A stretch of DNA of 64,000 nucleotides. Source: Adiantum capillus-veneris (Eukaryota; Streptophyta; Polypodiopsida; Polypodiales; Pteridaceae). Positions 53,269-63,536 of this stretch are shown here, one piece after another; position 1 is the stretch's first letter; each line of letters begins with the position of its first letter. Position numbers and translations under genes: made by a program. The stretch spans positions 144,109,242 through 144,173,241 of the forward strand of contig CM043949.1 of assembly GCA_014529385.2 (NCBI GenBank), given 5' to 3'. The notes under the pieces were generated by a model. That model was not told the origin of the DNA. It made no database searches and saw only the letters and a list, made by a program, of their open reading frames with translations.

Positions 53269-55080
53269 TTAAGAGATCTCTCTCTCATCCTCGCATAACT
53301 TAGCATAACTTCCTATATCTATATAGAGCTCTCCGTTTAAACACATATCCTCTGTTTCATTTTGTAGCTCCTCTGCATGCACCCCATATAGAGTAGTAGC
53401 ATCTTGATGCTCGTCTGGCACAACCGTAGCGGCTTCTGATTGAGCATCTTCTCTGATGTCCTCCATTGATGCCGTTGTGATTGGCACATGATAGCCTTCA
53501 TACGTCCTTGCACTACGAGGGGCTACCTCTATGACGTACCTCCAGTTTGATGTAGACTTTGTAGGATGAAATATTACCTGCCAGAGCCACATAACTTACA
53601 TGAGAGCTTTCAAGCACATAACTTGTAAAAGGGGGATGTTAACTATTTACATACTTACTTGTTCACAATGCTCGAGTAGTACGAAAGTGTCTCTTAGGTC
53701 AGTCCATTTCTTAGTAGAATCCACCTCAAGAAAACCAGACTCTCCTCTACGCACAGTAGCGTTGCGACCCTCCATGATTATCTTGAACCATTGCACGTCG
53801 AACAAGTCGACAAAAAATCCTCTGTAATCAATCCTCAAAATCTCTTGTAGCGTGCCGAAGTAAGTGAGTTCCGCCACCACAGGATCTGCATCAGAGGAAC
53901 GTCGTCGACTAGACTGTTCAAATTTTTCCATGATTCCACAATCTTGAGTAAAACGCTTTTTGTCGATCCGTTCCACCCTAAAATGTGGACCTTTATACCA
54001 TGCTGCTGTGTATGACTTATACTACAACGAACAAAGATTATGAGTGGCCGTTCAAACGTTTAGAAATAAAGTCACTAGCTAGTCGTACATTGCAAACTTA
54101 CCTTGGTCGCGCAACCCCGAGAGTACTCCCACTCTTCCTCAGTCACTTTGTCACCGCATTGTTGGGCGCTTTTCAATTGGTTGTGCAACCATCTTAAGCT
54201 CATGAATGTTGGTAGGCTCTCCAGAACCGTCAGATAGTGCATCGGTGGTCGTCTTCCCCGTCTCCACTCGATTCGTGCCCTTTGTCGCTCTTGCTTTGCA
54301 TCCTCATATTGTGAAATCCACTTTTGCATCACTGGATTGTGAAGCATGCAAAATCGGTTGATTTTAGCCTCTAGATCTTCCGTCATCTTCTTCTCAACAC
54401 CGAGATTGCACATGACAATCCCAGATATGCGCTCATCATCTATGGTTCGCCATAGCGTGTCCCGGGCTTTATCAAATCCGTCTAGCCACTCTCCAATGTA
54501 CACTAGGGACTCTAATACCAACCAACCTTCTGCCATGCTACCCTCCGGATGTGCCTTTTGACGTACATATCCCTTAAGCATTTTCATGAAACGTTCTAAG
54601 AAGAACATCCATCTGGAATGAACTGTGCCAGCTATTTCCACCTCATCAACTATGTGAACAAGAAGATGCACCTGAATGGTTAGCATGGTAGTAGGAAAAT
54701 GTTTCTCAAACATGCACACAAGCTCCGCAACATTTAGTTTGGCGAATGGTATGGAGTCTACTATGATCTCCTTTTGTGAGATCCATTGCACCAGCTTTGC
54801 AAGTTTGTAGATTGTGTTACGGATGTCGAGAGACAAACATCCCTCAATGGCAACCGATAAAATAAACTGTAAAGTATGTGCAGCAATGATATTAAAGTCC
54901 ACATTTTATGCAATGATATTAAAGTCCACTATGAACGTACCTGACACATTTTATGCCAATCGTGTGACTTCAAACCGGTAAGCTTTCCTTCTTTAGTAAA
55001 ACACGTTCGGAGCGAGTGCATTACGCCAGTGGGGGTCCGCAAAGATCGAATGGTCTCTTTTACTTTGCGTTCTTGGGCTC
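53269..55080 (-). pseudogene. TNP2-like CACTA protein, C-terminal exons only
   Basis: Four exons can be read with phase-0 GT-AG introns: 55080-54941, 54866-54102, 54021-53659 and 53577-53269. They give LKSHDWHKMCQ joined to FILSVAIEGCLSLDIR, the DUF4218-type region (LTIQVHLLVHIVDEVEIAG, SRWMFFLERFMKMLKGYV, EGWLVLESLVYI), a His/Arg-rich spacer, and the DUF4216-type region (FVDLFDVQWFKIIMEG, FVLLEHCEQ joined to VIFHPTKSTSNWRYVIEV), ending with an acidic tail. The N-terminal Transpos_assoc and Transposase_21 (DDE) parts should lie to the right, but only microsatellites and terminal sequence are there. The remaining exons are open, so the loss was an internal deletion. Confidence 0.8.
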
Positions 55081-55260
55081 CTGTGAAAATCCAATAAAAA
55101 GAGATAAATGGTATAACCTTTCTATCACCCATGCCAAGTATGATAGATTGGTTATGCCATTTCCCTCTTGAATAATAGGTCTTGAGTTCAACTCCTCGTC
55201 GGCTAGATCTTTAGGTCTTTTAATTTTAATTAGTTTCCTACGACGTTAAATTAGTTTCTC

Positions 55261-55480
55261 TCTCTTTCTCTCTCAATGTGTGTGCGTTTTTTTGTTTATG
55301 CATGTTTTCTCTCTTTTCCTCTCTCAATGTGTGCGTTTTTTGTTTATGCATGTTCTCTCTCTCTTTTCCTCTCTCAATGTGTGCGTTTTTTGTTTATGCA
55401 TGCTCTCTCTCTCTTTTCCTCTCTCAATGTGTGTGTGCATTCTTTGTTTATGTATGTGTGTGTGCGTTTTTGTTTATGTT
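55261..55480. repeat. Minisatellite, about 50-bp unit x4
   Basis: Units of the type CTCTCTCAATGTGTGCG plus TTTTTTGTTTATGCATG, four copies, the last degenerating into GT-rich sequence. Confidence 0.85.
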
Positions 55481-55484
55481 TGTA

Positions 55485-55489
<5 letters not shown>

Positions 55490-55538
<49 letters not shown>

Positions 55539-55541
55539 AAC

Positions 55542-55610
<69 letters not shown>

Positions 55611-55672
55611 AAGAGGGGAAGGGAACATGAGAGTGAGGAGAGGGAAGGAGCATACCTGGCTCTCCTTCCTCT

Positions 55673-55710
<38 letters not shown>

Positions 55711-55712
55711 AG

Positions 55713-55759
<47 letters not shown>

Positions 55760-55760
55760 C
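55490..55760. repeat. CT, GT and GA microsatellite cluster
   Basis: (CT)n 55493-55534, (GT)n(GA)n 55546-55605, (GT)n 55677-55709, (GA)n 55717-55755, inside the CACTA element where the TNP2 5' exons are expected. Confidence 0.95.
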
Positions 55761-55954
55761 GTTACCTGCTCCTTGCTTGAGGGCGCCGAAAAACTCAGAT
55801 CTGAGATCTGAGTTTTTGGGCGCTCTCTGTTATTTTTTTTACCCAGCCGGCGTCACTATGAGCGTCGCAAATTTACTTGTAAATTTGCGACTCTCATAGC
55901 GACGCCGGGAATTGTTTTTTTGAGCGTCGCTAATATGAATAGCCTCTTGTAGTG

Positions 55955-56978
<1,024 letters not shown>

Positions 56979-58154
56979 ATGTCTCTTCGCGACATAACCA
57001 ATGAATCACCTGCACCGTCATCTACTAGGTCAACTAATGTCAGTCTGCGTCTACCGATCAAATTTGCTCCCACCAAAAAAAATGACAAGAAAGCATCTCA
57101 ACCGGCATCCGTACGACGGTTTTGAGGAGAAACCAATGTTGACTTGTGGCTTGATGGAGGGTTGTAGTCAAAAGATCCGCTTGTGGGCTGTCATCCCAAC
57201 ATTCCATAAACTCCCAAGCATAATCAAATATGTGGGAGAAGGAGAACGTGGTCTTCTTGGGTATTTTAAGAGATTGGACTCCAATCATGCAAGTGCGTCG
57301 GCATATTTCCGACAACAATGTCAAGTGTTACACATTCATTCCACAAATCTCCAACAACAACTACATTCCACAGAGAAACAACTCAAAGATCTTAAAGAGG
57401 AGATGAAAGCTACAGAAACAGAGGTAACTAAGCTACAGATTGCAATGATGCACCTAAAAGCCACTCCATTTGGCATGCGTGAGCGTAAGAGAGAGTTCTC
57501 TTACATTGAAAACTTAGCCTCTAATGGAGGGGCACGTAAGAAGCGGATCACGGAAACCAGGTTTTTTTTTTAATTCACATTGTTCATAACTCTCAAATAA
57601 TTTCCATCAATTTGTAACTCGGTTCACCTTTTGAAATAGGACATATATATACAAGATGTGTGTGGAAGTTTTAGACAAGAGGACCGTTGCAATCTTCTCC
57701 TAGGATGCATCTCAAAGGAAGATATACTTCACATCATAGGTTGTGAAAAGGCCAAACACATGAAAGATGCCATCACAAAGGAGATCCTAAAAAGGATATC
57801 TAACCTTGTGTCTGAGGATGATGTCCAGAGAGCTTGTGGATGAGGTTGGGATCAGCACAAATGCATACCATGCACTTCATGGATTGATGAAAGATGCATT
57901 GCGAGAGCAAGGCATCACCGAGAGTTTATTTCCTATTCCACATAGGGTCCGACTTGCAAAAAAAGCAAACAATGATCTCGTTCGGGAATCCCTTGGCTAA
58001 TATAAACACATTGAAGGATCCATGATGTACTCTTCCACGAGTGCCAAGTCACATGGTAATATAAAGGGAGGCAATACTATTCCTAATGGGGCAAGGTCTT
58101 TTAGTTATCATCAATTCAACAATATTTTTGTTGACTTGAAACGACTACAATGAG
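56979..58154 (+). pseudogene. N-terminal part of an unrecognised transposase-like gene
   Basis: ATG at 56979 (context ACCATGTCT) begins MSLRDITNESPAPSSTRSTN and reaches TGA after 48 codons; coding continues in the 57001 frame (LWAVIPTFHKLPSIIKYV, then a coiled coil LQQQLHSTEKQLKDLKEEMK at about 57340-57410). A GT-AG intron probably spans 57563-57640 (CCAG/GTTTTT ... GAAATAG/GACATA). Downstream pieces (KEDILHIIGCEKAKHMKDAI, ELVDEVGISTNAYHALHGLM) follow in changed frames to TAG at about 58152. Three or more frameshifts. No named domain recognised. Confidence 0.45.
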
Positions 58155-58258
58155 CTATGGTTAAATTTTATGCTTTGTCTCCACAAGGTAATACAAATTG
58201 TAATGTCATTTTTTATTTGTATTGAATATCATTTAGTATCACAATTCAATTCCTGTGT

Positions 58259-59859
58259 TGTTTCAGTACTTGGAGAGAAGCTCATATTTATTCTTAAGCT
58301 AGATGAATGTCAAATTGTCAAAGGACAGAGATTGGAACGTATGAGTGTGACACTCATGAATGAGGCAATGTTTTTTGCAAAAGTCGATGCTATCGGTGAT
58401 CATTCTGAGAAACCATCATTTAGTGTACAATCCAAAAAAGAAATATGGTGGTTAGGAGCTTTTGAAGTTCCGAAAGAGACTCATGAGGTGTTGGCATGTG
58501 TCTTCTCTATGATCCCGTGGATCATAGAGGTTATTAAGGCACAACTAGAGGGAGAAAAGCTAGAAGTAGATGGAGTAGGTACATTTGATGTTGAGTGGCA
58601 CTTAGGAGGTGATCTAAAAACAATCAAATGTATACTTGGGTGTAAACAAGGTGCTTCATTACTTCTTCCTTGTCCATATTGTGTACGAGGATACAAGGAG
58701 AGTACTTGTGGCTCCACGTCTTCAAAGAAAAGTGTCTTGAGGGAAGTCAGGCAACAGGGTCAATGGATGATGATGCAAGGGATTGGGTGTGCTCGGTGTT
58801 GAAGTGTCCTATCATGGATATCCCCAATCGGTCGACAAAAGATAAAACATGGCATCCCATTATCAATTTTCCACTTACATTATCAATTTTCCACTTACAA
58901 ATGTACACTTTTGCACTTTGCATGCCTTTATGTGTATATTTGATCGCTTGTTAAAGCTTCACATAGAGTACGCTTTCACAATGAAACCACTTTCCAAATC
59001 CGTGGAAGCCATTGGAATAGTTGAAGCAATTCTAAATTCGATTGGATGTCATGGTGGCTATGTTTCTATCATCGGTGAGGTGGAAAATATGCGTGAAGTG
59101 CCACAAAAAGTATCTATGAATGGTGTGAAAGCACGTAGGTTTCTCAAGAAACCAGAGATGCGAAAGGAGAGGGGTGAGGAGGATGCTCCATGGGAGCTAT
59201 GGAAAGCGCTTTTCAAGTGTACGACCGATCAAGAGTCAAATCCTGTGCTTGTAAATCTGCGTAGGCAAATGTGGCACCACTTGGAGTTAGTGCTTCAAAT
59301 CATGTGGAAACCCCAAACCACGAGCAAGCAACAAAATTTGTTCAAAGATCACATTTCGAATTTCACTAAAGCATTTGTGCAAGCGTGGGGAGAGAGCAAT
59401 ATCACACACTACATGGTAAGTTACTTTGTTCAGTTCAAATTTTGATGCTATACATAAACATTTATTTGATCTAAGCATTTTTTCTTGATGCAGCATATTT
59501 TGTATGCGCATGGAGCATTCTTTATGTCAAAATATGGTTCATTAGACATGTGGAGCACCCAAGAAATGGAAAAATCACATTATCAAGCTAAAGGTGTTTA
59601 CTTTAAAAATACACGTCACGGTGGTGGAACTACGAGATCCAACTACATGAAGGAGATGTTAGATTGGTTCTTTCGTTGTTCTTTGGGGAGATGTCATGCC
59701 ATAGAGCGAGCGCAAAAGTCAAGTCTTGCCAAGGAGGTTAGGAGACAATCTCGACTTACTGCTAAAGAGAAATGGAGAAACTCCACCGGACCCCTTAATC
59801 ATGCTAGGTGGCGTGAAAATCGCCATAGAGTGGGCAAACATTGGTTACCCAACATGTAA
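58259..59859 (+). pseudogene. Transposase-like gene of unknown superfamily (core and C-terminus)
   Basis: 58259-58802 encodes IFILKLDECQIVKGQRLERM, KEIWWLGAFEVPKETHEVLA, and FDVEWHLGGDLKTIKCILGC followed by CPYC. A 20-bp tandem duplication (58857-58896) shifts the frame. Coding continues at 58897-59415, then a GT-AG intron 59416-59493, then HILYAHGAFFMSKYGSLDMW, TQEMEKSHYQAKGVYFKNTR, HGGGTTRSNYMKEML, ending at TAA 59857-59859. An Asp after LKL, an Asp in GGDLKT plus CxxC, and a Glu in QEMEKSH could be a DDE-type triad; this is inference. Similar layouts occur in poorly named transposase-like proteins of animals and fungi. Confidence 0.45.
59416..59493 (+). other. Intron in transposase-like gene
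   Basis: ATG/GTAAGT ... TTGATGCAG/CAT, 78 bp, T-rich; joins SNITHYM to HILYAHG in frame. Confidence 0.75.
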
Positions 59860-60079
59860 AACAAATGATTCTATGCAATGTAATGTTTATGTTTGTAGAT
59901 GTCTTTGTTGAGTTGCATATAATACTTCTCCATTTATCCATTTTTTATTTTTTATATTTTGATGATATTAAGAGTTTTTTAAAGTGGCCTAGTCAAGTGT
60001 GAAGAGACCTATTTTTTTAAAAATAGAGGGCTTTTAGAGAAGAGGGAATCTCATTTTCAATCTTGCCCCTTCTTACACA

Positions 60080-60420
60080 ATGGCACGCACAAAGCAAACA
60101 ACAAGAAAAGATCAACCTTTTTTTGCTCACCCTCACTCATCCGTCCAAGGTGCTCAAAACCACCTTGGATACACGAACAAGAGCTCTTAGAAGAGATGGA
60201 GAGGGAATGGTCAGGTGAAGAGCAACAAGATGGACAACCTTCACGCAAGAAGAAACGGGTAGTGACATTAGACACAGAAACCGAGACGGACAACGAAGCA
60301 CAAAGCCCACCATGGAGCGAACAGGAGATCCCAAGCAATCATCGAGTCTCGGCTGGGAAGACATTGCCACGTGGCTTCGGCGCTCTGCCGTCAGATCAGC
60401 CGGTGATCATGGGTTACTAA
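60080..60420 (+). pseudogene. Histone H3-like N-terminal tail region (split over two frames)
   Basis: ATG at 60080 (60080-60082) begins MARTKQTTRKDQPFF, which is the histone H3 tail ARTKQTARK with one change (Ala7 to Thr) and keeps the K4 and K9 positions. That frame ends at TAG 60188-60190. A second frame (60181-60420) gives [15 protein letters not shown], a basic patch [10 protein letters not shown] and an acidic stretch [17 protein letters not shown], ending TAA. The fold-bearing ORF starts at 60312 in the third frame. These may be exons of one gene or one gene broken by two indels. A donor-like CAG/GTGAAG near 60214 and an acceptor-like AACAG near 60325 would allow a small intron. Confidence 0.6.
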
Positions 60421-60914
60421 ATAAAGAGGATTTTGAGGATGTACAAGACGACCCAGTTGGAGCGCAGGGTGGAGTTGAACAGCCAGTCAGAGTACATGGT
60501 GGCCTTGAAGATGCGCAAGCTCCTCCTCGCAAGCCCTCTCGTAGAAAGAAAAAGTTTTTCAAGGTTCGCCCTCGCAAGGCCCATGTCCCAGATCCTACCC
60601 TCCCTGAACAGCGGGCTCCTGCTGTGAAGCGACGCATTCCAAAGGCGTTGCAAGAGATTCGTCACTATCAAAAAACTTCAGACCTTCTCATCCGCAAGGC
60701 ACCATTCGCACGTTTGGTGAAAGAGATCATGCAAAGTTATCGAATGGCGTTTCGAGTTCAAGGTATCGCCGTAGAAGCTCTGCAAGAAGTGGCAGAATAT
60801 CATCTAATTTCTCTTTTTGAAGACACCAACTTGTGTGCTATTCATGCAAAACGGGTGACAGTAATGCCCAAGGATTTAGCTCTTGCGCGTCGAATCAGAG
60901 GAGAGAGAGATTGA
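60312..60914 (+). CDS. Divergent histone H3-like protein with long tail
   Basis: 200 intact codons from ATG in a strong context (CCACCATGG). Residues 1-108: acidic and proline-containing, then a basic run ([19 protein letters not shown], near 71-89). Residues 109-200: a complete H3 fold: [20 protein letters not shown] (alphaN-alpha1), [32 protein letters not shown] (alpha2), then [20 protein letters not shown] and [10 protein letters not shown] (alpha3 and C-terminus). The last 40 residues are close to canonical H3; alpha1 and alpha2 diverge. Loop 1 has the canonical length and the C-terminus is H3-like, so it is not a CENH3. Canonical H3 is about 136 residues with a tail near 40; here the tail is over 100. 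It sits 220 bp after a transposase-like gene on the same strand. The role is unknown: chromatin incorporation is possible; capture by a mobile element is inference. Confidence 0.85.
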   Translation: MERTGDPKQSSSLGWEDIATWLRRSAVRSAGDHGLLNKEDFEDVQDDPVGAQGGVEQPVRVHGGLEDAQAPPRKPSRRKKKFFKVRPRKAHVPDPTLPEQRAPAVKRRIPKALQEIRHYQKTSDLLIRKAPFARLVKEIMQSYRMAFRVQGIAVEALQEVAEYHLISLFEDTNLCAIHAKRVTVMPKDLALARRIRGERD

Positions 60915-61035
60915 ATTTGACTTTATGCAATTTTGGCAATGTAAAGATATCTTTTTGAAATATAACGATTCGTGGCTTTTTCAAATATAACGTGTCGTGT
61001 ATATTTGTGTTTTAAGTGATATAAGTAAAACTAAG

Positions 61036-61036
<1 letters not shown>

Positions 61037-61127
<91 letters not shown>
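61037..61127. repeat. (GA)n microsatellite
   Basis: About 90 bp GA repeat between the H3-like gene and the palindrome. Confidence 0.97.
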
Positions 61128-61129
<2 letters not shown>

Positions 61130-61174
61130 TCGATAGAAGAGCTGTCAACCAAGTGTGGTTGATTGAATAACCAG

Positions 61175-61378
61175 AAAAGCATAATCGCACTGTATTTTTG
61201 TAAACCATAGCTAAAAAAAGGTTTAAAAAAGCTGTCTGGGGGCTGCCGCAAAGGCGCGCGAGAAGGCAAAAGTAACAGTTACTTTTGCCTTCTCGCGTGC
61301 CTTTGCGGCAGCCCCCAAACAGCTTTTTTTAACCTTCTTTAGGCTAGGTTTACAAAAATACAGTGATATTATGATTTT
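61175..61378. repeat. Near-perfect palindrome (foldback element), arms about 88-100 bp
   Basis: The core is 61188-61365, starting CACTGTATTTTTGTAAACC and ending with its complement, centred on GTAACAGTTAC at 61277. Only a few mismatches and a 1-2 base indel separate the arms; weaker pairing continues outward (GCATAAT / ATTATG). GC-rich in the middle. No obvious target duplication. It could be a MITE, a transposon end, or a source of long hairpin RNA. Confidence 0.9.
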
Positions 61379-61620
61379 TTGGTGTTATTTATATGAAAAA
61401 AACTCTTCATTTTGGTTCAGAGAATTACACAATCATATCACAAGATCATAGAACCAATCACCTACTTTCTATCGTACCATAAACTCAATACAGAAGATGT
61501 AAAGTACCAGTTAACATCAAGTCCCATTCGAAATTTGAAATAACAAAGTACAAAGATGTGATATATCTCATTACAAATTTGCAGGAGTTAATTACATAAT
61601 TTATGCAGCTATTGAGTGCT
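61379..61620. other. Short non-coding interval
   Basis: AT-rich, between the palindrome and the 3' end of the minus-strand gene. No feature seen. Confidence 0.4.
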
Positions 61621-61695
61621 TGAGCCATCTAAGATATGGCGAGCAATGTTTTCTCGGTGCTCTTGGGCGCAGAGAAGCTGTTTGTGCAGCACATT

Positions 61696-63173
61696 TCAAG
61701 CAATTTGTTCCACATTGCTTAGACCTACAACTTGGCTTAAGGCCACGTTACAAAGCACATGACCACGAATGTGTGTCGCAAATGTAGCACTGGCCAGAGA
61801 TTTATTTACAAGATATATAACTTGGGAGGCTTGAGATATGGTTGACAGGCATAGGATGCGGCTCATTGCTTTCATCATTGACACCCAAAATTGACCACAA
61901 GGAGTGTAATCCGTGTGGATTATCGCAAAGCCGTCCTGGGGGGAGCTTGTCAAGGTAATGCGCAAGAGATGACTGCCATCCAAAATCTTGGCGCCTACCA
62001 TCTCCTCCCCGACCTGCATGCTCATCGAGCTCCACAACATTCTACAAAGAAATCAATAGGTAAATAAGATTTCGGAATGCAACAATGAAAATTAACGTAA
62101 TCACAAGACAAAAATTAATTAATAGCTCTTGTTTTTCGTCGTCCTCATCGTTTATGCCTTTGCTATCAAGAGAAATAGATGAATTGGGAGCCATAGCACC
62201 ACTCTCAAGTTCATCTATATGAACAGGCATAGGAGTGTGTTGGGCTTCAAGCAATGCACGTGTAGCTACAAACTCATCCTCCGACACAGATGAGTGCGGT
62301 GCATCTATCACCGCCACCATTTCCAACTCCACTGTATCTACCACACTCTCTCCAAGGGGTAGGAGGCTTCAATCCAGTGGAACAGAGGAGGGGTCAATGG
62401 CAGAGGACTCTACAGTGTCACAGGGATGGACACACACTCATCCATGCGGATGTCAAAAGTTTTTTCAAGATCATGTAAAAACAAATATTCCTCCCCATTT
62501 ATGACAATTGGGGAGAGGTGTTTAAAAAAAACCTCCGGAGTTAATGTCTCCTCCGGCACATCTACAGCGGGCTTAAAGGATGCTTCTGCACCCTCATCAT
62601 CCATGGATTTTGCGACATCCATGACACCTCCTGGGTAGGTTAGGCAAGAATATTTTGCTCTTTGCTTGCATCCCAGGGAGCTATAATGGGCTCCTTTGTG
62701 TCCTTGACAACACCCCCAAGGCGCAAATGAGGCAAATTCACCTCAGATCTTTCAGGCTCCTCCACAAGAAGAAACACAAAAGTCACCAAGAGACTTAGAA
62801 ACTGGGTGCCGACCTTCTTCTTTTTCAAACGTGAATCTTCAATGTACTGACCTGCCTCACCCGCAATTACACAAAATCGTTGAAGCCGCTGGGTGAAAGG
62901 CCGATCGCCTTTGTGTATGTAGCGAAGCAAATCGCATGGCATCCACAATTCCCCTTGTCCGACAATTGGTACAGCATACTTGTCGATGTAGATTTCAAAA
63001 AATTCCAAGATAGGCTGAAAAGATTGGCTGTTTAGGTGAATAGTTGCGTTCACATCAGGGAATTGGGTGAAGAAATTGTGGAGATCGTCACGATCTTGAC
63101 ACTCAGTTGTTTGTAAACACGCTTGGAAGCGTTGTAACGTTGTGTCTTCGGGAGGGGTGGAGGAGGATGCCAT
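61696..63173 (-). pseudogene. Unrecognised minus-strand gene with TATA box
   Basis: The probable start is ATG at about 63173 (MASSSTPPEDTTLQRFQACL), about 100 bp downstream of a TATA box. 178 codons are open to TAA near 62640, including IYIDKYAVPIVGQGELWMPC, CDLLRYIHKGDRPFTQRLQR, RLKKKKVGTQFLSLLV and EPERSEVNLPHLRLGG. Likely downstream exons follow CTACCCAG/GAGGTG (62622-62410: VDVPEETLTPEVFFKHLSP, INGEEYLFLHDLEKTFDIRM), 62344-62090 (SSVSEDEFVATRALLEAQ, acidic end), an intron ending TTCTTTGTAG near 62042, and a last exon to about 61696 or 61802. Some frames do not join cleanly between 62410 and 62344. No domain recognised. It converges on the H3-like gene. Confidence 0.4.
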
Positions 63174-63275
63174 AATGCTAGCTCCTAAGGTAGGAATGCA
63201 AAGAGTGCTAGAGCTCAAATGAGAGTGTGAACAGGCTATGTAGGTGAATTGTGAAAATGGTAGGGTTTAGGAGGC

Positions 63276-63285
63276 TTTATATAGC
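63276..63285 (-). promoter_or_regulatory. TATA box for minus-strand gene
   Basis: CTATATAAAG on the minus strand, about 100 bp before the ATG at 63173; spacing suits a roughly 70-nt leader. Confidence 0.5.
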
Positions 63286-63536
63286 ACATCCCCAAAAAAA
63301 ATAAAAATAAAAAAAACAATAATTAAAGTATTAAACAATTTTCATAAAGTAACACAAATAACAAGAAGTTATAAGAAAATTTCAAATTAAATTACAATCA
63401 TTTAACTCTAAAAACACATCACTACGACTTTAAGATAATGTGCATTGCCAAAATTTGATACAACCATCTTCTTGAACTTACAATTGTGATATTATAAGAA
63501 ATTTAAGTACAAAATATAACTACTCTAATGATAAAA
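63286..63536. other. AT-rich intergenic spacer
   Basis: Between the stop of the next minus-strand gene and the TATA box. Nothing else seen. Confidence 0.5.

Larger units (their letters stand above)
51156..55954 (-). mobile_element. CACTA (En/Spm) transposon, defective
   Basis: 4.8 kb between CACTACAAGAGG (51156-51167) and CCTCTTGTAGTG (55943-55954). The inverted repeat continues outward as AAG/CTT, so no clean 3-bp duplication can be called. Dense subterminal motifs (TAGCGACGG, GCGTCGCTA) occupy 51200-51400 and 55850-55935. It encodes a TNPA-like and a TNP2-like gene on the minus strand, but the catalytic TNP2 part is missing. Confidence 0.92.

Noticed and set aside
60312-60914. CENH3 (centromeric H3) identity
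   Set aside because: Loop 1 has canonical H3 length, the C-terminus is RRIRGER-like, and the core residues follow H3 rather than CENH3.
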